Source: Tenuifilum sp. 4138str (GTDB lineage Bacteria > Bacteroidota > Bacteroidia > Bacteroidales > Tenuifilaceae). From it: a DNA stretch of 64,000 bases. Below, piece after piece: positions 45,101-54,027 of the stretch. Within the stretch, counting starts at the first letter, position 1, and the number at the start of each line of letters is the position of its first letter. The stretch spans positions 186,001 through 250,000 of the forward strand of contig NZ_JBGCUE010000002.1 of assembly GCF_041102575.1 (NCBI RefSeq). Reading direction: 5' to 3'. The notes beneath the pieces are model-generated. The model searched no databases, had not been told where the DNA came from, and worked only from the letters and a program-made list of their open reading frames with translations. Both the position numbers and the translations under genes were made by a program.

Positions 45101-47593
45101 GATATTGTTAACGCCACCGATAAAGACCAAGTAAACCTTGGGCCAGGAACCTATAATGTAACCGTAACCGATGCAAATTCTTGCACAAAGGATTATCAGG
45201 TTATCCTTACCTCGGCAAACCCAACCCCAACTGTAAACCTTACAACCAACGATGCCGATAACTCAATATGTCCGGGTACTGAGGTTATCTTCACTGCTAA
45301 CGGTGGCTCAACCTATGAATTTTTCCTTAACGGATTAACAGTTCAAGGTCCGGGAACAGCCTATGCATATAGCAACTCAACACTAGCTGACGGCGACCAG
45401 GTTTTTGCTGAGGTAACCTCAGCAGCGGGTTGTAAGGCAAGCACAAACACAATAACCATAACCGTGTTCACTCTACCAACGGTTACCGCCAATGCCAGCC
45501 AGAATCCAATTTGCCAGGGCGATGGTGTTACATTAACCGGAGGTGGAGCCGTATCGTATGTTTGGGATAAAGGGGTGATTGACGGGCAGGTGTTCTACCC
45601 TGCATCAACCGATACCTACACAGTAATTGGAACCGATGCTAACGGTTGCCAAAACTCAGCACAAATTACTGTAACGGTTAACCCTGTTCCCAATGCTGTA
45701 ATTAGCACTACCGATCCGCTAGAGTACTGCGCCGATCAAACCGTTAGCACATTGTTTTCCGCATCGCCCTCCGATGGCTCATTCTACCAGTGGATAAAGG
45801 ACGGACAAAATATTTCGGGAGCTCATACCAACACCTATACCGCAACAGAGCCAGGTTTCTACTCCGTTTACCTAATCAAGAATGGTTGTTGGAGCATTAG
45901 CGATGAAATTGAAGTTATTGTTCATCCTCTACCTACAGTTACCCTAACCGACTTTACTCCCGTTTGCGTGGATGCTGCTCCCTTTGCCCTCGATGGCGGA
46001 TCGCCTACCGGTGGGGTTTACTCCGGAAATGGTGTTTCGGGTAGTACATTCGATCCGGCTGCCGCTGGGGCTGGTACACATACCATCACCTATACCTACA
46101 CCGATGGAAACGGGTGCGTGAACTCGGACTCAAAGGATATTACCGTGAACCCATTGCCTACTGTTACCCTTGCCGATTTTACTCCCGTTTGCGTGGATGC
46201 TGCTCCCTTCACCCTCGATGGCGGCTCGCCTACCGGCGGGGTTTACTCCGGAAATGGTGTTTCGGGTAGTACATTCGATCCGGCTGCTGCTGGTGCTGGC
46301 ACACATACCATCACATACACCTACACCGATGGCAACGGGTGCGTGAATTCGGCCTCCAAGGATATTACCGTGAACCCATTGCCTACCGTTACCCTTGCCG
46401 ATCTTACTCCCGTTTGCGTAGATGCTGCACCCATCCCCCTCGATGGCGGCTCGCCTACCGGCGGGGTTTACTCCGGGAATGGCGTTTCGGGTAGTACATT
46501 CGATCCGGCTGCTGCTGGTGCTGGCACACATACCATCACATACACCTACACCGATGGCAACGGATGCGTGAACTCTGAGGCTAAGGGTATTATTGTTAAA
46601 CCTCTACCCTCTGCTACAATATCAACTTCCGATCCTACGGATTGGTGCGAGGGTACAACCATTAACGTAACCTTCACAGCCGAAACTGCCGACAGCTACC
46701 AATGGTTGTTGAATGGCAATCCGATTTCCGGCGAAACGAATCCAACCCTGAATGTTAGCGCTGCAGGTATATATAGTTTAAGCGCAACTACAAACGGCTG
46801 TACAGCCATAGGCAATACAATTGAAATAAGTGTGATTAGCACCCCAGCTGTTTCAATTGAAACCACTGACCCAGCTAACTGGTGCGAAGGCGACGAGGTT
46901 AATGTACTCTTACAAGCTAATCCATCAGGTGGTTCGGCCTACCAGTGGCGTAAGGATGGCAACGATATTGACCAGGCTACCCAACCCCAATACCTGGCTA
47001 CTGAGGCTGGTACTTATAGCGTGATTGCTACCTTTGCTGGTGGGTGCCAGGCCACCTCAAGCGACTTCATAATCACTGTTAATCCTCTACCTGTGATTGA
47101 TTTACCTGACGATACAATCAGAATTGACACCACTCAGCAATACACCCTCGATGCTGGAACAGGATTATCCAGTTACCTATGGAACAATTCAACTACTGAA
47201 CAAACCTTACTGGTTGATGGTCAAACCTACGGTGAGGGTATTTTCAAGTTCTGGGTAACTGTTACCAATGAGTTTGGTTGCGCCGCCACCGATACCGCTG
47301 TAATAAAAATTGCACTACCTAACTCTCTCCCAACCGATAAGATGTATAGCATTAGCATTTACCCAAATCCCACAACTGGTAATTTCAGCATTAAGATTAC
47401 GGGATTTGAACCCGGAAGGTATAAACTGGAGTTTTACAACGCAATAGGAAATAAAGTGAGATCCAGAGATATTACCATTGAAAACACTGAAACTGATATT
47501 ACCGATAATATGGAGAGGCTTCCAAAAGGGCTATACTACATCAGGTTTGGTAACTCAAAGAAGTATCTGATCCGAAAATTAATTCTCGAATAA
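42122..47593 (+). CDS. Giant T9SS-exported surface protein with SBBP, SprB and tandem repeats
   Basis: An 1823-residue secreted protein. A signal peptide (~1-21) leads into an N-terminal propeller of SBBP-type repeats (to ~475, e.g. GNIYVLGSF, ENLYVSGFF, GNLYVAGMS). About seven SprB-type repeats follow (475-1040), each with C-x-G-x2-[DN]G and PYSY-W. Then come Ig-like domains (VTANASQNPICQGDGVTLTG), three near-identical 75-residue units (1271-1495) and further Ig-like units. The C-terminal ~85 residues are a type A T9SS sorting domain (ISIYPNPTTGNFSI...GLYYIRF...LIRKLILE). A role in adhesion or gliding is inferred from SprB. Confidence 0.92.
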   Translation: MKAKKLLLTLIVGLAAAMGYTQNGWVWLKQFTQSPNPNLANELDIYQVRYAQSGNIYVLGSFKSHFILNGVTYNGYSPTKLDIFIAKFDSDGNVAWVKTVGGSEGDQPDDLAIDASENLYVSGFFQGTCDFGTGNTLTSDGGNDGFLAKYNSNGVLQWVRKAAYGSSGNERVSAITVGKDGNLYVAGMSQSTSFTVGDGTNGQNYTNADSNRDLFTASFTPAGVYRWSKQIPGNNNSSLFRAIAVDETNSLYVGGALAGTLTLDGTPYTSAGSGDIILVKASPTDGTTIWVRKGGSTSDDQLNSIAVYDNFTYIIGYIQGTGTIDSTATQQSSQFTTAGSNDIFVAKYNLDGRLIWKRTIGSTGGDVGYGLNVFNNILVATGYFSNSINFNLNTITSGGNNDAAFFVFDVESNAVLARSVSGTQDDRGQGIALDTLYNVYFGGYFTSPTLTVGTNTLTNSGSGYKDLFLTKNHNDFTAAFTYKKNVSCNGGSDGALTVTPYFGIPPYSYSWKLNGNPYAATDSSITNLAAGTYEVTVTDNNSSQSTVSYTVTQPAALSLSHTQTNVSCYGEMDGTINLTVSGGTSPFSYFWTTENGSGHVIDAEDQNSLGAGDYQVTVTDVNGCQTNDNYTITQPTKISIAGTVTNITGAGSNGAVDITVSGGSGTYSSYSWKLGVTEVATTEDISDLDVGGTYKVIVTDNTSCKDSNSFVVLDERNFHAWVSAQTNVNCKGESTGEVTVSYAENIGTVTVLWSSGETTFTITGKPAGSYTATLTDDNDTPGYTDDDKTAVVDVDITEPAQILDGTIVSYPTSCYGGSDGILDLTPSGGTGPYTYSWNTSPVRTTQDINNLQAGTYEVTITDSKGCTTVKSGTVNQPADISFDFLSTQPTCYNTYTGSLSVNNLTGGTAPYSYLWSNTLTTPTISNIKSGNYWLKVTDSKGCNKTNSTYLSQPSDISISHSENKPTCPESKNGSIGLTVSGGTPGYTYFWSGPDIVNATDKDQVNLGPGTYNVTVTDANSCTKDYQVILTSANPTPTVNLTTNDADNSICPGTEVIFTANGGSTYEFFLNGLTVQGPGTAYAYSNSTLADGDQVFAEVTSAAGCKASTNTITITVFTLPTVTANASQNPICQGDGVTLTGGGAVSYVWDKGVIDGQVFYPASTDTYTVIGTDANGCQNSAQITVTVNPVPNAVISTTDPLEYCADQTVSTLFSASPSDGSFYQWIKDGQNISGAHTNTYTATEPGFYSVYLIKNGCWSISDEIEVIVHPLPTVTLTDFTPVCVDAAPFALDGGSPTGGVYSGNGVSGSTFDPAAAGAGTHTITYTYTDGNGCVNSDSKDITVNPLPTVTLADFTPVCVDAAPFTLDGGSPTGGVYSGNGVSGSTFDPAAAGAGTHTITYTYTDGNGCVNSASKDITVNPLPTVTLADLTPVCVDAAPIPLDGGSPTGGVYSGNGVSGSTFDPAAAGAGTHTITYTYTDGNGCVNSEAKGIIVKPLPSATISTSDPTDWCEGTTINVTFTAETADSYQWLLNGNPISGETNPTLNVSAAGIYSLSATTNGCTAIGNTIEISVISTPAVSIETTDPANWCEGDEVNVLLQANPSGGSAYQWRKDGNDIDQATQPQYLATEAGTYSVIATFAGGCQATSSDFIITVNPLPVIDLPDDTIRIDTTQQYTLDAGTGLSSYLWNNSTTEQTLLVDGQTYGEGIFKFWVTVTNEFGCAATDTAVIKIALPNSLPTDKMYSISIYPNPTTGNFSIKITGFEPGRYKLEFYNAIGNKVRSRDITIENTETDITDNMERLPKGLYYIRFGNSKKYLIRKLILE
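45932..46606 (+). repeat. Three 225-bp tandem coding repeats
   Basis: Units begin at 45932, 46157 and 46382 with exact 225-bp spacing (75 codons). Copies 2 and 3 differ at only a few bases; copy 1 differs a little more. Each encodes LPTVTL-[TA]-D-x-TPVCVDAAP...GGSPTGGVYSGNGVSG. The near-identity implies recent duplication or gene conversion. Confidence 0.95.
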
Positions 47594-47598
47594 AAGAA

Positions 47599-47625
47599 AA
47601 GGGGCTACTGTAAATGTAGCCCCTT
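47599..47625. terminator. Bidirectional terminator between convergent genes
   Basis: AAGGGGCTAC (47599-47608) pairs with GTAGCCCCTT (47616-47625) over a 7-base loop. A-rich sequence lies before it and T-rich after, and its right arm overlaps the stop codon of the minus-strand gene. Confidence 0.85.
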
Positions 47626-48718
47626 ACTTTTTCAACCTTTCTATTACATCTATATAAGCCAAAGCAACCTTCTCCCATAAGAAATTGCGCTCAATGGCTT
47701 GAATGTTTTGCTCTTTTACCCTATTTACCTCAACATTGTTTAGTTTTTCAAATTGGGAAATGCAATTCCCCAGTGTGGCTATGTTGTTGAAATATAGTCC
47801 CTGCTCTCCCAGAATATCACGATTAAAAGGATTATCGTGTGCAATAATAAAACAGCCACAAGCCATAGCCTCAAGCAACGAAGGGTTAGTGCCACCAGCT
47901 GAATGCCCATGGATGTACGCTTTGCAGTAAAACCTCAAGCCATTTAAGATTTGCTGGTCATAAATGGCACCCAAGAAATGAATGTTTCTAAAATGACTGT
48001 ATTTCCCAACTATTTTTTTTGCATAGCCTGATGTTAAATCGCCAACAACCAGGCATGATTGGTCGCTATGGGCAAAGTAACTTAATACTGTTTCAACGTT
48101 GTTTTCAGGGGTAATTCTTGTAATGAGCAGGTAATATTCGTTGATATGCAACATGTCTAACACATCTGGCCTGCCAGGGGCTTGCATCAAGGGATGAGCA
48201 CCGTACGGAATGTAGTGAAGCTTTCTTTTATACCTGGTTGAGTAATACTGGACTAACGCCCTGTTGTCGCAAACAAGTTGTGCCGATAGCTTAAAGGCAA
48301 AATACTCCGAAAAGCGCAGGTAACTTTTAGCAATCCAGCCCCATTTCTTACGCTTATGCTCAATCCCATCGGGGTTAGTAATTATTTTCCCCCGTATTGA
48401 CGCCGATATAAAAAGCAGTAACGGGGCAAAAGAGTGCCCGCATTCAATAACTGCATCAACATTATTCCTAATTGCCCATTTAAGGGAGATGTAATCGTAA
48501 TAAAGTGTAGCCAGGTTTGATGTGAGAAATCTTGGTACCCTTAAGTTAACCGTAAAAATGTTATTGGCATTGAGTTCCTTACAGGAGTGAGCTGCAGGAC
48601 TAGTTACATAGACCGTGTAACCCCTTTTGCTAAGTTCTTGAGATAGTTCTTCGGCAAATCGTTCGAAACCACCATACCGGTTGGGAATACCGCGAGTGCC
48701 AAGAATAGCTACTTTCAT
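47624..48718 (-). CDS. Glycosyltransferase, GT4 type with DUF1972 N-terminus
   Basis: A 364-residue GT-B glycosyltransferase. The start MKVAILGTRGIPNRYGGFERFAE is the DUF1972 signature found in rhamnosyl-type transferases. The C-terminal half has YLLITRITPENN and HGHSAGGTNPSLLEAMACGC, the nucleotide-sugar site with the conserved Glu, and AHDNPFNRDILG. It is probably a surface-polysaccharide enzyme, but sugar and acceptor are unknown. The start overlaps the upstream histidine kinase gene by 4 bases. Confidence 0.9.
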   Translation of the reverse strand: MKVAILGTRGIPNRYGGFERFAEELSQELSKRGYTVYVTSPAAHSCKELNANNIFTVNLRVPRFLTSNLATLYYDYISLKWAIRNNVDAVIECGHSFAPLLLFISASIRGKIITNPDGIEHKRKKWGWIAKSYLRFSEYFAFKLSAQLVCDNRALVQYYSTRYKRKLHYIPYGAHPLMQAPGRPDVLDMLHINEYYLLITRITPENNVETVLSYFAHSDQSCLVVGDLTSGYAKKIVGKYSHFRNIHFLGAIYDQQILNGLRFYCKAYIHGHSAGGTNPSLLEAMACGCFIIAHDNPFNRDILGEQGLYFNNIATLGNCISQFEKLNNVEVNRVKEQNIQAIERNFLWEKVALAYIDVIERLKK

Positions 48719-49938
48719 TGCTTTTTCACTTCAATGCGCGGCACAGTGAAGTAAAATGTTGAACCTTTGCTTACCACACTCCTAACCCCAATTGTACCTC
48801 CGTTTTTCTCAACAAACTCTTTGCAGAGTATTAAACCCAATCCCGTACCGCTCTCCTCGTTAGTTCCTAAAGTGGTTGGGTTCGAATCGATGCGGAAAAG
48901 TTTTTGAATAACCTCATCGGGTATTCCGACCCCAGTATCAATTACTGAGACTTTATAGTGATCAGGTTCAGCATCAACCTGAACAACAACCTCGCCATTT
49001 TGAGGTGTGAACTTAATGGCATTGCTAATAAGATTACGAACCACCGTTGTAATCATATTAACATCAAAATATGCGTATGAATCGGTTGGTAAGGCCCAGT
49101 AAAGGTTTATGGATTTGTTATGTGCAGTTCCTTTTAGCAAATCAATGGTGTCGTTTATAACATCGGCCAGGTTTGCCATTTGAGGTTTAGGCGTCAACCT
49201 TCCGGTTTGTAGCATTGACCACTGTAAAAGGTTCTCGAGCAGGTTAAAAGTCTTGTTGGAGTACTTGTAAATCTGCTCAATGAACATTTGCAGGTTGTTT
49301 TGGTCAAAATTGGCAAACTCCTTAGCCAACAACTCCGATAGGGAAAGAACTGTGCTGAAAGGATTTCGAAGATCATGGGCTATGATTGCAAAGAACTTAT
49401 CTTTCATTTGGTTCAGCTGTTCCAGTTCCTTGCTCTGTTGTTCAATTTCCTCCTTTTGTTTTTTTATTTCGAGGTTTTTAGCCGTAAGCTCTGCCTCAAG
49501 TACATTGTAATCCCTTAAGCGCCAAACTAAACCGAGTAAAAGAGCTCTGGAGAGGCTTGGTATTTTTTGTAAAAATCTATTGAATTGTTCCTGGTGTAAC
49601 CTAAGCAATACGGAATCCTCCATGGCAGTTACTGCGGTAGATCGAGCTGAGGAATCGAGAAGTGAGTACTCCCCAAAATACTGATTTGGGCCAAAGGTGG
49701 CAAAGGTGTGGTTGCCATCGTGGGCTTTAACCTTGCCTCTTACTACAATGTATAAAGAGTAGTCCCTATCGCCTTTGTTGAATAACCGTTCGTCTTTTTT
49801 AACCTCACAAGACTCAAGTACTGTTGCAATTTTACGAAGAGTTGAATGATCAACCTCCTTGAAAAGAAGTATTGACCTTAAACAGTCAATCCTTTTTTCG
49901 AGCTCATCATCCCTATGTTTTTTAAATAAGTTTAGCAT
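48715..49938 (-). CDS. Histidine kinase with cyclic-nucleotide-binding-like sensor
   Basis: About 407 residues. The N-terminal cNMP-binding domain (~25-135) has ERLFNKGDRDYSLYIVVRGKV and FGEYSLLDSSARSTAV, the phosphate-binding cassette with Glu and Arg. A coiled coil (~150-190) is followed by FFAIIAHDLRNPFSTV with the phospho-His, then an HATPase domain (NLISNAIKF, DTGVGIPDEV, GTGLGLILCKEF). There is no membrane segment. ATG 49938 (MLNLFKKHRD) was preferred to an in-frame ATG at 50007, which adds an aromatic, poorly typical leader; this is not certain. No response regulator adjoins. Confidence 0.88.
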   Translation of the reverse strand: MLNLFKKHRDDELEKRIDCLRSILLFKEVDHSTLRKIATVLESCEVKKDERLFNKGDRDYSLYIVVRGKVKAHDGNHTFATFGPNQYFGEYSLLDSSARSTAVTAMEDSVLLRLHQEQFNRFLQKIPSLSRALLLGLVWRLRDYNVLEAELTAKNLEIKKQKEEIEQQSKELEQLNQMKDKFFAIIAHDLRNPFSTVLSLSELLAKEFANFDQNNLQMFIEQIYKYSNKTFNLLENLLQWSMLQTGRLTPKPQMANLADVINDTIDLLKGTAHNKSINLYWALPTDSYAYFDVNMITTVVRNLISNAIKFTPQNGEVVVQVDAEPDHYKVSVIDTGVGIPDEVIQKLFRIDSNPTTLGTNEESGTGLGLILCKEFVEKNGGTIGVRSVVSKGSTFYFTVPRIEVKKQ

Positions 49939-50052
49939 GGAAATTTTTTGAATAAAATGGTACTGCCAAATTAAATAAAATTCCTTAATATCTGCATAAA
50001 CAATCATTTTTTTGTAATATTGTGAAACGTAAATGGCATAATTAAAACGGCT

Positions 50053-52344
50053 ATGAGATTAAAACTTACCATCCGGCAGAAAATACTATACTACATCCTG
50101 GGTAGTGCATTTATTATTTTTTCAATAGTTTTTTACTTCATAAGTTCATCGTCGCGCCGTTTAGCATACGAGGAATCCATTAAGCTAACCAATAGTTATG
50201 CCCGACAGTACGCCCTTAACATTGAAAGTTGGATAAACCAAGATTTTGCTGTAACCCGGACGCTTGCTGCAGCATTCATGGAGTACAAGCAAATGCCCTT
50301 TGATCAATGGCAAAAGCTAATCTACCCCATGTACAATAGGGTTATTCTAACCACTCCACATATAGATGCTTACTGGGATAGCTGGGAGCTAAGCAATCTT
50401 GACCCCAACTGGACACTCCCTTATGGCCGGCACTTCTACATAGTTTATAAGCAAGATGGGGTTTACAAAACAAAAGCTGAAATGCGCAGCTTAACCGGCG
50501 ATCCCCCAACCTACGGTAGTATGAAAAGTGCCGCCAAGGAGATCATTGTTGAACCATACATATCGGAACTCCAACGGGGACAAATGATGACCACCCTCTC
50601 ATCGCCACTTCTCGAAAATGGTAAGTTTATTGGTTTAATTGGTGCTGACCTAATACTTACCCGCTTTCAGCAACTGGTAAATACCATTAAACCTTACCCC
50701 AATAGCTACGCCTTTTTACTATCATATAAGGGTGTTTTTATTGCCCACCCCGATTCCTCAATTTTCAAAAAGAATATAACCGAAGTATTACCTGAGTTTA
50801 ATAATCAACACAACATACTAGCCCAGGTTCAGAAAGGGAAAGCCTTTAGCTTCACCCATCAAAATAACAAAGGTGATAAGATTTACTACACTTTTGAACC
50901 TATCCGAATAGGTAATACACAAACACCTTGGTCAATTGCAATTGCTGTTCCTGTAACCGATATTATGGCTCAAGCAAACAAGAGCTACAACACAAGCCTC
51001 TTCATCGCCTTGGTAGGTTTACTGGTAATTATTTTTATGGTTTACTTTGTTTCCAACAACATTACACTGCCCATTAAAAAAATCACCCAAATACTTAATG
51101 AATTTGCAAAGGGAAAGATTGTAAGCAGCATTGATATTAGAACCTCATCGAACGATGAAATAAGCCAAATGGTTGAGGCGGTAAGCGCCTCGCTTGCTGG
51201 TGTAAACTCCAAAACCTCATTTGCCCGCGAGATTGGTGCAGGAAACCTAAATGTTGACCTTGCGCTGCTAAGCGACGAGGATCAGCTAGGTAAGTCGCTT
51301 ATTGAAATGCGCGATAATCTCCGTAGAGCTCGTGATGAAGAAGAAAAACGAAAAATTGAGGAGGAAAAGAAGCGGTGGACCAATGAGGGAATGGCAAAGT
51401 TTGGTGAAATACTTCGTCAGAACAACAATAACCTTAGCCTGCTAAGCCAGGAACTTATTAAAAACCTTGTTTGGTACCTGAACGCTCAGGTTGGTGGGTT
51501 ATTTGTTTTGAACGAAAACAAGGAAACTGGCGATAAAACCGTCGATATGGTTGCCATGTTTGCCTACGACAGGAACAGGGTTATGCAACGAAGCTACCAT
51601 TTTGCCGAAGGTCTTATTGGTGCTTGCGCTGCTGAACGCGATGCTATCATTTTAAAAGAAGTTCCACAGGATTATATAGAGATTACCTCAGGGCTTGGTG
51701 GTATTAACCCCAATTACATAATAGTTGTTCCCTTGATATTTGAGGAGGAGGTTATGGGGGTTATTGAAATTGCCTCGCTTCAGGAGTTTAAAGAACACGA
51801 GGTTCAGTTCCTCAAGGATATTGCCAAAAGCATTGCATCGACCCTGCATACCGTAAAGGTTAATACCCTGACCGCTGAACTTTTAATGAAATCCAAAGAG
51901 CAAGCGGAAATGATGGCTGCCCAGGAGGAAGAGATGCGTCAGAACATGGAGGAACTACAAGCCACCCAGGAAGAGGCTGCCCGTAAAACCCTTGAACTCG
52001 AAGGGTTAGTTAATGCCCTGAATGCTGCTGCTTTTGTTATGGAGTACGATACCAAGGGTTACGTGATTAACATCAATGATAGTTACCTCAACTTCCTTGG
52101 AGCCAATCGTGACGACATAATTGGATTGCACCATGCAGAGAACCTTATACTGTCCGAGACCGAAAAGGCCTCGTACGATAAGATGTGGAGCGATATTCTC
52201 AGGGGAAATATCCGTAAGCATAAAACCCGCATTAGGGTTAATGGACAGGAACATCTACTTCTTGAGACCTACACTCCAATTTTTGACCATAGCGGTCAAC
52301 TGTTGAAAATTCTAAAAATTGCAACGGATATTACCAACATTTAA
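50053..52344 (+). CDS. Membrane sensor with Cache, HAMP, GAF and PAS domains, no output domain
   Basis: A 763-residue protein. A membrane helix (~12-32) precedes an extracytoplasmic double-Cache domain (~35-310, with GLIGADLILTRFQQLV and YAFLLSYKGVFIAHPD). A second helix (~316-336) is followed by HAMP (VSNNITLPIKKITQIL), a linker, a GAF domain (~470-610), a coiled coil (~615-655) and a PAS domain up to the C-terminus (ending TDITNI). No kinase, phosphatase, cyclase or methyl-accepting domain follows; the frame simply stops after PAS. It is divergent from the cNMP-sensing kinase and may signal through a partner. Confidence 0.88.
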   Translation: MRLKLTIRQKILYYILGSAFIIFSIVFYFISSSSRRLAYEESIKLTNSYARQYALNIESWINQDFAVTRTLAAAFMEYKQMPFDQWQKLIYPMYNRVILTTPHIDAYWDSWELSNLDPNWTLPYGRHFYIVYKQDGVYKTKAEMRSLTGDPPTYGSMKSAAKEIIVEPYISELQRGQMMTTLSSPLLENGKFIGLIGADLILTRFQQLVNTIKPYPNSYAFLLSYKGVFIAHPDSSIFKKNITEVLPEFNNQHNILAQVQKGKAFSFTHQNNKGDKIYYTFEPIRIGNTQTPWSIAIAVPVTDIMAQANKSYNTSLFIALVGLLVIIFMVYFVSNNITLPIKKITQILNEFAKGKIVSSIDIRTSSNDEISQMVEAVSASLAGVNSKTSFAREIGAGNLNVDLALLSDEDQLGKSLIEMRDNLRRARDEEEKRKIEEEKKRWTNEGMAKFGEILRQNNNNLSLLSQELIKNLVWYLNAQVGGLFVLNENKETGDKTVDMVAMFAYDRNRVMQRSYHFAEGLIGACAAERDAIILKEVPQDYIEITSGLGGINPNYIIVVPLIFEEEVMGVIEIASLQEFKEHEVQFLKDIAKSIASTLHTVKVNTLTAELLMKSKEQAEMMAAQEEEMRQNMEELQATQEEAARKTLELEGLVNALNAAAFVMEYDTKGYVININDSYLNFLGANRDDIIGLHHAENLILSETEKASYDKMWSDILRGNIRKHKTRIRVNGQEHLLLETYTPIFDHSGQLLKILKIATDITNI

Positions 52345-53147
52345 AAGGAAATATCAACCAAGTATCCTGAATGATTCCGAATATTGATTACAATACCTGA
52401 TTCAAAAATCAGGTATTGTCCTTTTATACCAACCAGTTTCCCCTCAATTGCATTAACTTTTTCCAGGTTAACGGATCTTACCTTATCTGAAAGTTGAATT
52501 ACTGGATAGCTTACACGGTAAACCACATCGCTTTCAGGAATGTAACTTAAATTTTTACCATTTATAAATTCAAGTGCTTTTGCTTTATGGGTCAAAAAAT
52601 CGGGCGGTAGCTCGCTTGAATCGGTGAGCATACGTTGCCAAGCCGTTTTATCGGCAAAAATCTTTTTTAGCTCTACCTCAACCAATCCTGCAGTATAACG
52701 GTTAGGAGTATGACAGATCTTAACGGCAAAGGTTGCTCCCTGATCAACCCATCGGGTGGGTATTTGGTGATACCTTGTTACACCAACCTTTAAACCGCCA
52801 GTCCATGCCAGGTAAACGTAGTGTTGCACAAGACAATTTGCCTTTGCAAATTCCAAATCGCGGGCAATACCCTCGTGTGCTCTGCACAGTTCAGGCCTTA
52901 AAACGCACTCCTCCGCTTCCGGTACCTTTATAAAACATGGGTAACAAAACCCCTGACCAAACAGCTTCTTTGTTTCACGCCCACAATGAATACAGCGATT
53001 AATATTTAGGTACTTCAGCCCTATACCTTTACCAATTAGTTCTGAAAGGTTTACCCTACCTGAATCAAGATCAAGAAAATACTCTGGACTAATACTAACA
53101 TCATTGCCAGTATTAGTGAACCCCATTTTTGTAAGCACACCTTTCAT
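52341..53147 (-). CDS. DUF2797 protein
   Basis: A 268-residue cytoplasmic protein of the DUF2797 family. A zinc ribbon CIHCGRETKKLF...CYPCF lies near 52-71. It is followed by a GIY-YIG-like core VYLAWTGGLKVGVTRYHQIP, TRWVDQGA and CHTPNRYTAGLVEVELKK. The nuclease-like core suggests nucleic acid binding, but the family's function is not known to me. Its stop codon overlaps the end of the convergent sensor gene by 4 bases. Confidence 0.85.
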   Translation of the reverse strand: MKGVLTKMGFTNTGNDVSISPEYFLDLDSGRVNLSELIGKGIGLKYLNINRCIHCGRETKKLFGQGFCYPCFIKVPEAEECVLRPELCRAHEGIARDLEFAKANCLVQHYVYLAWTGGLKVGVTRYHQIPTRWVDQGATFAVKICHTPNRYTAGLVEVELKKIFADKTAWQRMLTDSSELPPDFLTHKAKALEFINGKNLSYIPESDVVYRVSYPVIQLSDKVRSVNLEKVNAIEGKLVGIKGQYLIFESGIVINIRNHSGYLVDISF

Positions 53148-53316
53148 GGCAGATTTATCTTAATTAGAAAGTTGCATTTTACACATGCTCTCCTTTGAAA
53201 TTGCTAAAACACAGAATAAAGAACATAGCTCAACCAGTGAGTTATAAAGATAAACATTTAGAAGAAAGCTTAAGGTTCTACAAAAAGACTGCAATGTTAA
53301 ACCATGTTAAATACAC

Positions 53317-53356
53317 TACTATGTATTGCATAGTATTATTTTATCGCTTATATTTG
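53317..53356 (+). promoter_or_regulatory. Promoter and candidate PadR operator
   Basis: TATATTTG at 53349-53356 is a -7 element. The perfect inverted repeat TACTATG-TATTG-CATAGTA (53317-53335) covers the -33 region, where a repressor would block transcription. A PadR-type regulator is encoded two genes downstream, so autoregulation of the operon is inferred. Confidence 0.6.
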
Positions 53357-53419
53357 TAATGAATAAATACTAGTTATTGCATTGCAACAAACAAAAAGTC
53401 AAACCAAACAGCATGAGTT

Positions 53420-53953
53420 ATGAAACGTACAATTTCAGTGAGTTTAAACGGTAAAGCCTATATGCTTGAAGATGATGCCTACTATGCCCTAGATCGATAT
53501 CTTAAGGGTCTGGAGGCTCACTTTGCAAACGACCCCAACAAAAAGGAAATAGTTGGCGATATTGAAAGTAGGATTGCCGAACACTTCGATGAGTTCATAA
53601 AGGTTCCAGGGCAAGTGGTAAACCTTGAAGAGGTTAATCGGGTAGTTCACCTAATGGGGAACATTAACGACTTTGACCCAACAAACACTAAAGCGTCTTC
53701 CGAAAATGACAGGGTGTACCCAAAACTTTACCGCGATGTGGACGATAGAATTTTAGGGGGGATATGCACGGGAATGGGACACTACTGGAAAGTTGATCCC
53801 GTTCTTTTCCGTTTGGTATTTTTCCTGCTAACCCTTTGGGGCGGTCTAGGAGTGCTAATCTACATTGTTTTATGGGTAGTTGTTCCACCCGCCATTACCC
53901 CAACACAAAAACTTGAGATGAAGGGTGAAAAAATAAATGTTAACAATATGTAA
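53420..53953 (+). CDS. PspC-domain membrane protein, short
   Basis: A 177-residue protein. A ~90-residue N-terminal region (VSLNGKAYMLEDDAYYALDRYL, DIESRIAEHF) is shared with the 54411 product. A PspC domain follows: KLYRDVDDRILGGICTGMGHYWKVDPVLFRLVF with a membrane hairpin at about 133-158 (WGGLGVLIYIVLWVVVPP). PspC proteins take part in envelope stress responses. It is first in a PspC-PadR-PspC operon behind the candidate operator. Confidence 0.88.
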   Translation: MKRTISVSLNGKAYMLEDDAYYALDRYLKGLEAHFANDPNKKEIVGDIESRIAEHFDEFIKVPGQVVNLEEVNRVVHLMGNINDFDPTNTKASSENDRVYPKLYRDVDDRILGGICTGMGHYWKVDPVLFRLVFFLLTLWGGLGVLIYIVLWVVVPPAITPTQKLEMKGEKINVNNM

Positions 53954-54027
53954 CCCATTTTTTACAGCAAAGAATGGGTTGAATCAGAAAATATGCACAA
54001 CATAATAAATACACCTAAGTTGAAGCC

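Noticed and set aside
46130-46531. 133-residue open frame on the minus strand
   Set aside because: It is the antisense shadow of the tandem 225-bp repeats; its repetitiveness mirrors the real coding strand.
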